Program-made: the position numbers and the translations under genes
Part shown: positions 48,635-57,212 of the stretch, one piece after another
Numbering within the stretch: the stretch's first letter is position 1
Layout: every line of letters starts with the position of its first letter
NCBI GenBank assembly: GCA_023404095.1
Contig: JAEYDD010000062.1
Location: 69,062-133,061, forward strand
Direction: 5' to 3'
DNA from: Pseudomonadota bacterium
GTDB taxonomy: Bacteria; Pseudomonadota; Alphaproteobacteria; Rhizobiales; Rhizobiaceae
DNA length: 64,000 nt
Notes under the pieces: model-generated
What the model was told of the DNA's origin: nothing
Seen by the model: the letters and a program-made list of their open reading frames with translations, nothing else
Database searches by the model: none

Positions 48635-48703
48635 TGCTTTCTGAGATATCGGGGGCGAACCATCTGGCGTCGGCAGCGGATTCCGCGCCCGCCGGTCCGT
48701 CGT

Positions 48704-49282
48704 TCAGCCCAGATTGTCGAGCTTCGATTGCAGCGCGCGAAGCTGCTCCTTCAGTTCGTCGATATCTTTTGCCTCCGCCTTCTTGGTTTCCTTCGTCTGC
48801 GGCGCGTTCATGAAGGGCGAGAACATCTGCATCGCCTTGTGGAACATCTCGGTGTTGCGGCGAACCTGCTCCTCGACGAGCTGTATCGGCATCTGCAGGT
48901 TCTTGCCGAGAGGCGTGTCGCCGAAGGCCTTGTTGATCTGCTCACGCATCTGCGACTGCTGCTCGGTGAACGCCTGCATCGAGTGCTCGAGATAGCTCGG
49001 CACGACCATCTGCATCTGATCTCCGTAGAAGCTGATCAACTGCCGCAGAAAGGAGATCGGCAGGAGCGTGTTGCCCGTCTTCGATTCCTGCTCGAAAATG
49101 ATCTGGGTGAGAACCGAATGGGTGATGTCCTCTCCCGACTTCGCGTCCTGGACGATGAAGTTCTCCCCCTTCTTCACCATCACCGCGAGATCGTCGAGCG
49201 TGACGTAGGTGCTCGTTCCGGTATTGTAGAGGCGCCGGTTCGCATATTTCTTGATCGTGATCGGACTGTCGTTCTTGGCCAT
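48704..49282 (-). CDS. phaR: Polyhydroxyalkanoate synthesis repressor PhaR
   Basis: Protein of 192 residues. The N-terminal DNA-binding domain starts ITIKKYANRRLYNTGTSTYVTLDDLAVMV, the PHA-responsive signature, followed by the accumulation-associated region (QIIFEQESKTGNTLLPISFLRQLI). It binds both PHB granules and DNA and represses phasin genes and other PHB-linked genes. ATG 49282 has GAGGAG six bases upstream. Divergent from phaA across a 322-bp region holding a nested palindrome. Confidence 0.96.
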   Translation of the reverse strand: MAKNDSPITIKKYANRRLYNTGTSTYVTLDDLAVMVKKGENFIVQDAKSGEDITHSVLTQIIFEQESKTGNTLLPISFLRQLISFYGDQMQMVVPSYLEHSMQAFTEQQSQMREQINKAFGDTPLGKNLQMPIQLVEEQVRRNTEMFHKAMQMFSPFMNAPQTKETKKAEAKDIDELKEQLRALQSKLDNLG

Positions 49283-49380
49283 CTGGGTCTCCTCATCCCC
49301 GTGTTCCAATCGCTCTGTGCGTTTCGAGTATCCTCAAAAAAACACGGCATAACAAACCCTTTGTGCGTTGCGGTGAAAAA

Positions 49381-49414
49381 ATGCTGCGCAATATGCGCAG
49401 CCTGCGCGCAGCAT
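49381..49414. promoter_or_regulatory. Candidate PhaR operator (nested CTGC/GCAG palindromes)
   Basis: An outer inverted repeat, ATGCTGCGC (49381-49389) / GCGCAGCAT (49406-49414), encloses GCGCAG (49395-49400) and overlaps the palindrome CTGCGCGCAG (49402-49411). PhaR of Rhodobacter and Paracoccus binds CTGC-N3-4-GCAG type sites; these are close variants. It is about 100 bp from the phaR start and 190 bp from phaA. Confidence 0.65.
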
Positions 49415-49604
49415 CGGCCGCAATAGCGCCGAATGGCCGGACAAGCCGTTTGACTCTCCCCCAAAGCTTTGCCAGTTTTGCCTTGAGGCGATTGCCGAAA
49501 CAGATGGCCGCTCGGCCGGACCGGTAATCGGAAGGGCATGCCAAGCCCATGCGGCGAGTACACGCCGCGGGTGGAAATGCGACCCAGATCTTGAGGAGAC
49601 CCCC

Positions 49605-50786
49605 ATGGCCAACCCGTCTATCGTCATCGCGAGCGCTGCCCGTACCGCGGTCGGCGCCTTCAACGGCGCCTTCGCCAATACGCCCGCCCATGAACTCGGA
49701 GCGGCGGCGATCTCCGCCGTCCTGGAACGTGCCGGAGTTTCGGCTGCCGAAGTGGACGAGGTCATCCTCGGCCAGGTGCTGCCGGCAGGCGAGGGGCAGA
49801 ATCCGGCCCGCCAGGCCGCAATGAAGGCCGGCTTGCCGCAGGAGAAGACGGCCTGGGGCATGAACCAGCTCTGCGGATCCGGCCTGCGGGCGGTCGCCCT
49901 CGGCATGCAGCAGATCGCGACCGGCGACGCCGGCATCATCGTTGCGGGCGGCATGGAATCCATGTCGATGGCGCCCCACTGCTCCCACCTTCGCGCCGGC
50001 GTGAAGATGGGCGATTTCAAGATGATCGACACGATGATCAAGGATGGCCTGACCGACGCCTTCTACGGCTACCACATGGGCATCACCGCCGAGAACGTCG
50101 CCAAGAAGTGGCAGCTTTCGCGCGAGGAACAGGACATCTTTGCCGTCGCTTCGCAGAACAAGGCGGAAGCCGCCCAGAAGGAAGGCCGCTTCAAGGACGA
50201 GATCGTTCCCTTCACGGTCAAGACGCGCAAGGGCGACGTGATCGTCGATAGCGACGAGTACATTCGCCACGGCGCGACGATCGATGCGATGGCCAAGCTG
50301 CGGCCCGCCTTCGACAAGGAAGGTACGGTCACCGCAGCGAACGCTTCCGGTATCAACGACGGTGCCGCGGCGGCGTTGTTGATGAGTGAAGCCGAGGCTG
50401 CGCGCCGCGGCATCCAGCCGCTTGCCCGGATCGTTTCCTGGGCCACTGCCGGCGTCGATCCCCAGATCATGGGCACTGGCCCGATTCCGGCGTCTCGCAA
50501 GGCGCTGGAGAAGGCAGGCTGGAAAGTCTCGGATCTCGACCTGGTCGAAGCCAACGAGGCGTTCGCGGCCCAGGCCTGCGCAGTCAACAAGGATCTCGGC
50601 TGGGATCCGGCGATCGTCAACGTGAACGGTGGCGCGATCGCCATCGGTCACCCGATCGGCGCTTCGGGAGCGCGCGTGCTCAACACGCTGCTGTTCGAAA
50701 TGCAGCGTCGCGGCGTTTCCAAGGGCCTTGCGACGCTCTGCATCGGTGGCGGCATGGGCGTCGCCATGTGCGTGGAACGGATGTAA
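49605..50786 (+). CDS. phaA: Acetyl-CoA acetyltransferase (beta-ketothiolase)
   Basis: Enzyme of 393 residues that condenses two acetyl-CoA to acetoacetyl-CoA, first step of PHB synthesis. Catalytic residues: nucleophilic Cys in NQLCGSGLRAV (about 89), His in AIGHPIGASG (about 349) and Cys in CIGGGMG (about 379). GGMESMS is typical. ATG 49605 with GAGGAG upstream. phaB follows after 104 bp. phaC is not in the window. Confidence 0.98.
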   Translation: MANPSIVIASAARTAVGAFNGAFANTPAHELGAAAISAVLERAGVSAAEVDEVILGQVLPAGEGQNPARQAAMKAGLPQEKTAWGMNQLCGSGLRAVALGMQQIATGDAGIIVAGGMESMSMAPHCSHLRAGVKMGDFKMIDTMIKDGLTDAFYGYHMGITAENVAKKWQLSREEQDIFAVASQNKAEAAQKEGRFKDEIVPFTVKTRKGDVIVDSDEYIRHGATIDAMAKLRPAFDKEGTVTAANASGINDGAAAALLMSEAEAARRGIQPLARIVSWATAGVDPQIMGTGPIPASRKALEKAGWKVSDLDLVEANEAFAAQACAVNKDLGWDPAIVNVNGGAIAIGHPIGASGARVLNTLLFEMQRRGVSKGLATLCIGGGMGVAMCVERM

Positions 50787-50890
50787 GTTTCGGCTAACGT
50801 CATTCTCACGAACCATCCGCCGCATCCGGACGCGATGCTATATTGCACCGCGTCCGGCCAAACCAAAAAATCTCGACAGGGGAGGCAGGC

Positions 50891-51616
50891 ATGACGAGGG
50901 TAGCTCTGGTAACGGGTGGAACGCGGGGTATCGGCGCCGCGATATCGGTTGCGCTGAAGCAGGCGGGATACACGGTCGCCGCCAATTATGCCGGCAACGA
51001 CGAGGCGGCAAACGCCTTCAAGGCCGAGACCGGCATTCCGGTTTATAAATGGGACGTGTCCAGCTACGAGGCGTGTGCCGCCGGCATCGCCAAGGTCGAG
51101 GCGGATCTTGGTCCGGTCGACGTGCTGGTGAACAACGCCGGCATCACGCGCGACGCCATGTTCCACAAGATGACGCCGCAACAGTGGGGAGAGGTGATCG
51201 GCACCAACCTGACGGGCCTGTTCAACATGACCCATCCCGTCTGGAGCGGCATGCGCGACCGCGGATTCGGCCGCGTCATCAACATTTCCTCGATCAACGG
51301 CCAGAAGGGCCAGATGGGGCAGGCGAACTATTCCGCGGCCAAGGCCGGCGATCTCGGCTTCACCAAGTCGCTCGCCCAGGAGGGTGCCGCCAAGGGCGTC
51401 ACCGTCAACGCCATCTGCCCGGGCTACATCGGCACGGAGATGGTCCGTGCAGTGCCCGAGAAGGTCCTGAACGAGCGCATCATCCCGCAGATCCCGGTCG
51501 GCCGGCTTGGCGAACCGGAGGAGATCGCCCGTTGCGTGGTCTTCCTTGCTTCGGACGATGCGGGCTTTATTACAGGCTCGACGATCTCCGCCAATGGTGG
51601 TCAGTTCTTCGCCTGA
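50891..51616 (+). CDS. phaB: Acetoacetyl-CoA reductase
   Basis: SDR of 241 residues. GGTRGIGAA binds NADPH; VLVNNAGITRD and the catalytic Ser...Tyr-x3-Lys in NISSINGQKGQMGQANYSAAKAG are intact. It makes (R)-3-hydroxybutyryl-CoA for PHB. ATG 50891 with GGAGGCAGGC upstream. Ends before a stem-loop at 51661-51689. Confidence 0.98.
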   Translation: MTRVALVTGGTRGIGAAISVALKQAGYTVAANYAGNDEAANAFKAETGIPVYKWDVSSYEACAAGIAKVEADLGPVDVLVNNAGITRDAMFHKMTPQQWGEVIGTNLTGLFNMTHPVWSGMRDRGFGRVINISSINGQKGQMGQANYSAAKAGDLGFTKSLAQEGAAKGVTVNAICPGYIGTEMVRAVPEKVLNERIIPQIPVGRLGEPEEIARCVVFLASDDAGFITGSTISANGGQFFA

Positions 51617-51660
51617 GCTAGACGCGTCAATGAGGATCGGTTCCGTCGCGTTGCCACCTG

Positions 51661-51689
51661 CGGCGGAGCCCTTTCCGTGTGCTCCGCCG
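51661..51689 (+). terminator. Stem-loop after phaB
   Basis: CGGCGGAG (51661-51668) pairs with CTCCGCCG (51682-51689), loop of 13, followed by ACATTTT. Probably ends the phaAB transcript, 45 bases after the phaB stop. Confidence 0.65.
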
Positions 51690-51818
51690 ACATTTTGGGA
51701 TTTTCCGGTCGGGGATCGCGCTATCCGCGTGTTTTTCTGCAAACTGGGACGCGAAAATCGCTTCGCAGCCTTGCTGGAATTGCCTTAGATGGCGGCAACG
51801 CGGAGGCAATGACAAAGC

Positions 51819-52658
51819 ATGCAGTTTTCTGGCACAGCCGACTACATTGCCGACAAGGACCTGATGATAGCGGTCAACGCTGCTATCAGGCTGGAACGCC
51901 CGCTGCTGGTGAAGGGCGAGCCCGGCACGGGCAAGACCGAACTCGCGCGCCAGGTCGCGACGGCGCTCGGCCTCGACCTGATCGAATGGAACGTCAAGTC
52001 GACCACAAAAGCCCAGCAGGGGCTCTACGAGTACGACGTGGTGACGCGCCTGCGCGACAGCCAGCTTGGCGATGACCGGGTCAACGACGTTCGCAACTAC
52101 ATCCGCAAGGGCAAGCTGTGGCAGGCCTTCGAGGCGCCGCGGAAAACAGTGCTTCTGATCGACGAGATTGACAAGGCCGATATCGAGTTCCCGAACGATC
52201 TGTTGCAGGAGCTCGACCGAATGGAATTCCACGTCTACGAGACGAGCGAAACCGTGTCGGCGGCAAACCGGCCGATCGTCATCATCACTTCCAACAATGA
52301 AAAGGAACTGCCGGACGCCTTCCTGCGCCGCTGCTTCTTCCACTATATCCGCTTTCCGGATGCGGAGACGCTCGGCCGCATCGTCGAGGTTCATTATCCC
52401 GGTATCCGCAAATCGCTGCTTTCGGCAGCGCTATCGGCATTCTTCGACATCCGCGAGACGCCGGGCCTGAAGAAGCGCCCCTCGACGTCAGAGGCGCTCG
52501 ACTGGATCCGCCTGCTCGTCGCAGACGACGTCGAGCCCGCCGATCTGCGCACGGACCCAAAGACAATGCTGCCGAAGCTTTACGGCGCGCTTCTCAAGAA
52601 CGAACAGGACGTTCACCTTTTCGAGCGACTGGCTTTCATGGCGCGGCGGGACGGGTAA
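51819..52658 (+). CDS. MoxR-family AAA+ ATPase
   Basis: ATPase of 279 residues: Walker A GEPGTGKTELA, Walker B VLLIDEIDKADIEF, sensor 1 ITSNNEKELPDAFLRRC. It is of the class that works with a VWA/CoxE protein to insert cofactors or remodel partner complexes. The VWA partner at 54278 is 1.6 kb away, behind metA and a GNAT gene. ATG 51819 with CGGAGG upstream. Confidence 0.93.
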   Translation: MQFSGTADYIADKDLMIAVNAAIRLERPLLVKGEPGTGKTELARQVATALGLDLIEWNVKSTTKAQQGLYEYDVVTRLRDSQLGDDRVNDVRNYIRKGKLWQAFEAPRKTVLLIDEIDKADIEFPNDLLQELDRMEFHVYETSETVSAANRPIVIITSNNEKELPDAFLRRCFFHYIRFPDAETLGRIVEVHYPGIRKSLLSAALSAFFDIRETPGLKKRPSTSEALDWIRLLVADDVEPADLRTDPKTMLPKLYGALLKNEQDVHLFERLAFMARRDG

Positions 52659-52762
52659 TTCTTCCGCCGTTCGGGCTTCGCGTGAGAACGACCCGCCCGC
52701 CGGCTTCCGGCGCTTGCATTGCCGATGTTGATTCCGGAGCGCTCAAGCGCTATCTAGTCTTC

Positions 52763-52818
52763 GTTCCGTGGTGATTTGGCCGGCCGGCTTGCAGCCACGT
52801 TAAAGAAGTCGCTAAAGG
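52763..52818 (+). ncRNA. SAM-II riboswitch (metA leader)
   Basis: The alphaproteobacterial SAM-II motif is present: CCGTGGTGATTTG (from about 52766), CCGGCCGGCTTGCAGCCACG, then TTAAAGAAGTCGCTAAAG (to about 52818). These are the conserved loop and pseudoknot segments. It binds S-adenosylmethionine and shuts down methionine-biosynthesis genes. It lies about 77 bp before the metA start. Confidence 0.93.
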
Positions 52819-52843
52819 GCCGCGAGAAGGGGCCTTCCCGTGG

Positions 52844-52876
52844 ACCGGTTGCGACGAAAATCGCCGCCGGTTTTTT
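52844..52876 (+). terminator. Intrinsic terminator downstream of the SAM-II riboswitch
   Basis: ACCGG (52844-52848) and CGA pair with TCG and CCGGT (up to 52871), followed by TTTTT and then GTTTTTG. The spacing to the riboswitch allows transcriptional control: SAM-bound aptamer, then termination. The start codon of metA is 18 bases past the T-run. Confidence 0.75.
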
Positions 52877-52894
52877 GTTTTTGTCGAGTGAGCC

Positions 52895-53818
52895 ATGCCC
52901 ATCAAGATTCCCGATACGCTGCCCGCATTCGAAACCCTCGTGCATGAGGGCGTGCGGGTAATGACCGAGACGGTGGCCGTCCGCCAGGACATCCGCCCGC
53001 TGCAGATCGGGCTCCTCAACCTCATGCCGAACAAGATCAAGACCGAGATCCAGATGGCGCGGCTGGTCGGCGCGTCGCCGCTGCAGGTGGAGCTTTCGCT
53101 GGTGCGCGTCGGCGGCCACAAGGCGAAGAACACCTCCGAAGAACACCTGCTGGCCTTCTACGACACCTGGGAGGAGATCAAGCATCGCAAGTTTGACGGT
53201 TTTATCATCACCGGCGCTCCGATCGAGACGCTGGATTATGAGGACGTCACCTACTGGGACGAGATGAAGCAGATCCTCGACTGGACCGTCACCAACGTTC
53301 ATTCGACATTGAACGTCTGCTGGGGCGCGATGGCGGCGATCTACCATTTCCACCGGGTGCCGAAATATACTCTAGAGGAGAAGGCGTTCGGTGTGTTCCG
53401 CCACCACAACCGCAATCCCTCCTCGGTCTTCCTCAGCGGCTTCTCGGACGACTTCCAGATCCCGGTATCACGTTGGACGGAGGTGCGGGCCGAGGACATC
53501 CGCAAGCATCCGGAGCTGGAAATCCTGATGGAATCGGACGAGACCGGCGTCTGCTTCGTGCAGGAAGAGGCTGGCAAGCGCCTCTATGTCTTCAACCACG
53601 TCGAATACGATTCGACGTCGCTGGCCGACGAGTACTTTCGCGACGCAAATGCCGGCGTGCCGATCAAGTTGCCGAAGAACTATTTCCCGCACAACGATCC
53701 GGCGATCCCCCCCTTGAATCGCTGGCGAAGCCATGCACACCTCCTGTTCGGCAACTGGATCAACCAGATGTACCAGACGACGCCCTATGAGCTGGACAGG
53801 ATCGGCACGGAAGGATGA
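52895..53818 (+). CDS. metA: Homoserine O-acetyltransferase (MetA-type)
   Basis: Enzyme of 307 residues, first step of methionine synthesis from homoserine. Catalytic Cys in LNVCWGAMAAIYHF (about 142); His/Glu in FNHVEYDSTSLADEYF (about 235-237). The acyl-specificity residue at position 111 is Glu (ITGAPIETL), not Gly, which in MetA proteins marks acetyl-CoA use; it is therefore predicted to be an acetyltransferase despite the family name homoserine O-succinyltransferase. Regulated by the upstream SAM-II riboswitch. Followed after 4 bp by a GNAT gene. Confidence 0.94.
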   Translation: MPIKIPDTLPAFETLVHEGVRVMTETVAVRQDIRPLQIGLLNLMPNKIKTEIQMARLVGASPLQVELSLVRVGGHKAKNTSEEHLLAFYDTWEEIKHRKFDGFIITGAPIETLDYEDVTYWDEMKQILDWTVTNVHSTLNVCWGAMAAIYHFHRVPKYTLEEKAFGVFRHHNRNPSSVFLSGFSDDFQIPVSRWTEVRAEDIRKHPELEILMESDETGVCFVQEEAGKRLYVFNHVEYDSTSLADEYFRDANAGVPIKLPKNYFPHNDPAIPPLNRWRSHAHLLFGNWINQMYQTTPYELDRIGTEG

Positions 53819-53822
53819 CGGG

Positions 53823-54272
53823 ATGAGCGGCCTCGAAGTCAGACCCCTGAAGCTGAGCGACGAGGCCGAATGGCGGCGGTTGTGGGCCGCCTATCTCGCC
53901 TTCTATGAGACAAGCCTGCCCGAGGAAGTCTTCCGAAAGACCTTTGCCCGCCTGACGGGCGACGACGGCGCGTCGATGGCCGGCCTGCTTGCGGTGTCGG
54001 ACGGAAGGGCGGTCGGGCTGGCGCATTTCCTGTTTCATCGCAGCACCTGGTCGACCGGCGACGTCTGCTATCTCCAGGACCTCTATGCCGATCTCGAAGT
54101 CCGTGGCACCGGCATCGGGCGCGCTCTGACCGAGGCCGTCTATGAAAGGGCGGCTGCGGCGGGTGCGCCTGAGGTCTACTGGCTGACGCAGGAATTCAAC
54201 GCCACAGCCCGCCGGCTCTACGACAGGATTGCCGACAAGACCCCGTTCATCGTCTATCAGAAGAACCTCTGA
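53823..54272 (+). CDS. GNAT N-acetyltransferase
   Basis: Protein of 149 residues: DLYADLEVRGTGIGRALTEAVYERA holds the acetyl-CoA loop RGTGIG, and YWLTQEFNATARRLYDRIADKTPFIVY is the C-terminal motif typical of small GNAT enzymes. It starts 4 bp after metA and ends 5 bp before the VWA gene, so it is co-transcribed with both under SAM control. The substrate is unknown. Confidence 0.85.
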   Translation: MSGLEVRPLKLSDEAEWRRLWAAYLAFYETSLPEEVFRKTFARLTGDDGASMAGLLAVSDGRAVGLAHFLFHRSTWSTGDVCYLQDLYADLEVRGTGIGRALTEAVYERAAAAGAPEVYWLTQEFNATARRLYDRIADKTPFIVYQKNL

Positions 54273-54277
54273 CACTC

Positions 54278-55465
54278 ATGTTCATATCCTTCTTCCTGGC
54301 CCTGCGGGCGGCGAAGGTACCCGTGACGCTCCGGGAGTTCCTGACGCTGCTCGAAGGCCTGGAGGCAGGGCTCGTCGCCTTCGACGTCGAAGCCTTCTAC
54401 TATCTCGCCCGCACTGCGCTGGTGAAGGACGAGCGCTTCATCGACCGGTTTGACCGCGTCTTCGCGGAGAGCTTCAAGGGCCTCGATGCCATGTCCGCCG
54501 GCACGCCCGATGCGATCGACGGCAATATACCTGTCGAGTGGCTGCAGAAGCTGGCCGAGAAGTACCTCACCGACGAAGAGAGGCGGCTGATCGAGAGTCT
54601 CGGCGGTTTCGAACGCCTGATGGAGACCTTGAAGGAGCGGCTTGCCGAGCAGAAGGGGCGCCATCAGGGCGGCTCGAAATGGATCGGCACCGCCGGCACC
54701 TCCCCCTTCGGGGCCTTCGGTTACAACCCCGAAGGTATCAGGATCGGGCAGGAGGTCTCGCGCCACCGCAGGGCGGTGAAGGTCTGGGACCGCCGCGACT
54801 TCAGGGATTACGACGATACCGTCGAACTCGGCACCCGCAACATCAAGGTGGCGTTGAAGCGTCTGCGCAAATGGGTGCGCGAAGGCGCTGCCGACGAGCT
54901 CGACCTGCAGGGCACGATCCGTTCGACCGCCGAGCACGGCTACATCGACGTGGTCACCCGCCCGGAGCGCCGCAACGCCGTAAAACTTCTGATGTTCTTC
55001 GACGCGGGCGGATCGATGGAAACGCATGTGCGCGTTGTCGAGGAGCTCTTCTCGGCTGCCCGCTCCGAGTTTCGGCACATGGAGCACTTCTATTTTCACA
55101 ATTGCATCTATGAAGGCGTGTGGAAGGATAATCGCCGCCGCCGTGCCGACGTCACGTCGACGCTCGATCTCATCCGCACCTATGGAAGCGACTATCGGCT
55201 CATCTTCGTCGGCGACGCCTCCATGAGCCCCTATGAGATCACCCATCCGGGCGGATCTGTGGAGCACTGGAACAAGGAAGCCGGCGCGGTATGGCTCTCG
55301 CGGCTGACGGCGCATTTTCCCCACGCGATCTGGATCAATCCCGTTGCACAGGGCCATTGGCAGTACACCCAGTCGATTGCGCTGATCAGCCGCCTGATGC
55401 TCGGGCGCATGTTCCCACTGACACTTGCGGGCCTGCAGGCTGCCACCAGGGAGCTGTCGCGCTGA
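54278..55465 (+). CDS. VWA/CoxE-family protein
   Basis: Protein of 395 residues with a C-terminal von Willebrand A domain. The MIDAS-like FFDAGGSMETHVRVVEELFSAARSEFRHMEHFYFHN matches CoxE proteins, where DxGGSM replaces DxSxS; note Ala at the second position. The N-terminal half is CoxE-type. CoxE-type proteins act with a MoxR ATPase. 5 bp after the GNAT gene; the MoxR gene lies upstream of metA. The biological target is unknown. Confidence 0.88.
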   Translation: MFISFFLALRAAKVPVTLREFLTLLEGLEAGLVAFDVEAFYYLARTALVKDERFIDRFDRVFAESFKGLDAMSAGTPDAIDGNIPVEWLQKLAEKYLTDEERRLIESLGGFERLMETLKERLAEQKGRHQGGSKWIGTAGTSPFGAFGYNPEGIRIGQEVSRHRRAVKVWDRRDFRDYDDTVELGTRNIKVALKRLRKWVREGAADELDLQGTIRSTAEHGYIDVVTRPERRNAVKLLMFFDAGGSMETHVRVVEELFSAARSEFRHMEHFYFHNCIYEGVWKDNRRRRADVTSTLDLIRTYGSDYRLIFVGDASMSPYEITHPGGSVEHWNKEAGAVWLSRLTAHFPHAIWINPVAQGHWQYTQSIALISRLMLGRMFPLTLAGLQAATRELSR

Positions 55466-55567
55466 CGCCGGAATTGGTCGAGACCATTTGTATGATTTTT
55501 TGATTGCCCCGCCCGACCATTTGCCGCAGTTTGCCCGCGCAAATCGGAAATGCCGGGAGGAATGTCG

Positions 55568-56584
55568 ATGGCTGCGGAAAATGAAGTGTTTGGCCGTCTG
55601 GAGGGTGGCGAACCGGTCTATCGCGTGACGATCACCGGCGGCGGCCTGACCGCGAAGGTGCTGACCTGGGGCGCGGTCATTCAGGATCTCCGGCTGGAGG
55701 GGCACCAGCCGCCGCTTGTCCTCGGGCTTACAAGCCTGCCCGACTATGTCGCCCATTCCCCCTATTTCGGCGCTACCCCCGGGCGCAACGCCAACCGGAT
55801 CGCCAACGGCCGGTTCGAGATCGACGGCCACGCCTACGCGCTCGAGCTGAACGAACGCGGCGTTACCCATCTCCATGGCGGCAGCGACGGGATGGGAAGG
55901 CGAAACTGGAAGCTGATCGAGCAGTCGGACAGCCATGTGGTGCTGCATATCGTCGATCCCGCCGGTCGCGCCGGCTATCCCGGCACCAGCACGACGACCT
56001 GCACCTATCTCCTGACAGGGACAGGAAGCCTGTCGGTCGTCTACGAGACGACCAGCGACGCGCCGACCATCGCCAACGTCTGTCAGCACAGCTATTTCAA
56101 TCTCGACGGCAGCAGCGACGCGTTCGATCACGAGATCAGCATCGCCGCGGATCGCTACCTGCCGGTGGACGGCCGACTGATCCCCACAGGCGAGATCCGC
56201 CCCGTCGAGGGAACCCCGTTTGACCTGCGAGAGATGACGCCGATGCGGCGGCAGACGGAACCCGGCGGCGTGGCGTTCGACCACAACTTCTGTCTCGCGC
56301 CCGAGCGCCGCGCCAAGACCGTGGCCGCATTCGCACGCAGCGCAAACTCCGGCGTCTCGCTCGAGGTGAGGACGACGGAGCCGGGCGTGCAGCTCTATAC
56401 CGGTGCAATGGTGAATGTGCCCGTGCCGGGGCTGGAAGGCCGCACCTACGGCCCCTTCGCCGGCTTCTGCCTGGAGACCCAGATCTGGCCGGATTCCGTC
56501 AACCACCCCACCTTCCCCAAGGCGGTCCTCCGGCCAGGCGAAATCTTGCGGCAGGAGACGGACTACGTTTTCAGCAAGCGCTGA
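55568..56584 (+). CDS. galM: Aldose 1-epimerase (mutarotase)
   Basis: Enzyme of 338 residues: FGATPGRNANRIANGRF, VTHLHGGSDG (His), ANVCQHSYFNLDG (His) and the C-terminal catalytic Glu in GFCLETQIWPDSVNH. Interconverts sugar anomers. ATG 55568 is seven bases after GGGAGG; ATG 55562 lies one base after it. No sugar operon adjoins it. Confidence 0.93.
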   Translation: MAAENEVFGRLEGGEPVYRVTITGGGLTAKVLTWGAVIQDLRLEGHQPPLVLGLTSLPDYVAHSPYFGATPGRNANRIANGRFEIDGHAYALELNERGVTHLHGGSDGMGRRNWKLIEQSDSHVVLHIVDPAGRAGYPGTSTTTCTYLLTGTGSLSVVYETTSDAPTIANVCQHSYFNLDGSSDAFDHEISIAADRYLPVDGRLIPTGEIRPVEGTPFDLREMTPMRRQTEPGGVAFDHNFCLAPERRAKTVAAFARSANSGVSLEVRTTEPGVQLYTGAMVNVPVPGLEGRTYGPFAGFCLETQIWPDSVNHPTFPKAVLRPGEILRQETDYVFSKR

Positions 56585-56818
56585 CGGTGCAGGCAACCGG
56601 CGCCGCACGGGTGAGCTGATTGGGCTTTTCCGCGAACCTGCTTCCGGTGCTGGCCATTGAAGCGCCGTTCCCGACGAGTGAGCGCTTGATTGCCACTTTC
56701 GTCGTGCCAGCGTCGATGGCGCTCGAGCCGATCTTGTCGCCCTCGGCGAGGGCGCCGCGCCCGCCATAAAACTTGTCGACGTTCGGCGGCTGGCGATTGC
56801 AACGATGTCAAAACGCAC

Positions 56819-56842
56819 AAAAGCCCCGGCGAACCGAGGCTT
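56819..56842 (-). terminator. Terminator of tRNA-Gly
   Basis: AAGCC (56821-56825) and CGG pair with CCG and GGCTT (56838-56842), loop CGAA. On the minus strand it follows the tRNA 3' end by 17 bases and continues into TTTTG. Confidence 0.75.
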
Positions 56843-56859
56843 GCAGCGTCTTGGAAGAA

Positions 56860-56934
56860 TGGAGCGGGTGAAGCGATTCGAACGCTCGACCCCAACCTTG
56901 GCAAGGTTGTGCTCTACCCCTGAGCTACACCCGC
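56860..56934 (-). tRNA. tRNA-Gly(GCC)
   Basis: 75 nt including an encoded CCA at the 3' end. The acceptor arms GCGGGTG/CACCCGC pair fully; D-arm GCTC/GAGC, anticodon stem CAACC/GGTTG with loop TTGCCAA, so the anticodon is GCC. The T-loop is TTCGAAT. The discriminator base is T. It reads GGC and GGU codons. Sits alone between galM and the deacylase gene. Confidence 0.98.
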
Positions 56935-57212
56935 TCATCGTCGACGGCCTGGGGTAGTTGGTGGCCGAAGGTCGCTGCGTTGCGGCGACGGGCGCTATAT
57001 GGCCTAACCGATTTTCAAATGCAACAGGGAAATGACGGGATTTTTCAGAAATTTTCTGCCGCCCTTTGGAAAGACCGGAAACTCAGGCGATGGCGCAGCA
57101 TGGATGTGGCATGTCGCCGGTTGTCTCGTCGTTTCATCCGGCTTAAGCAACGCTCGATGCCGCGCCATTATGGGCGCATGACGAATAGATTCGAAAACGA
57201 GCGGGACCAGAC

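Noticed and set aside
54257..56938. 893-codon open frame on the minus strand across VWA and galM genes
   Set aside because: No recognisable domain; overlaps genes with clear motifs and a tRNA at its 5' end.
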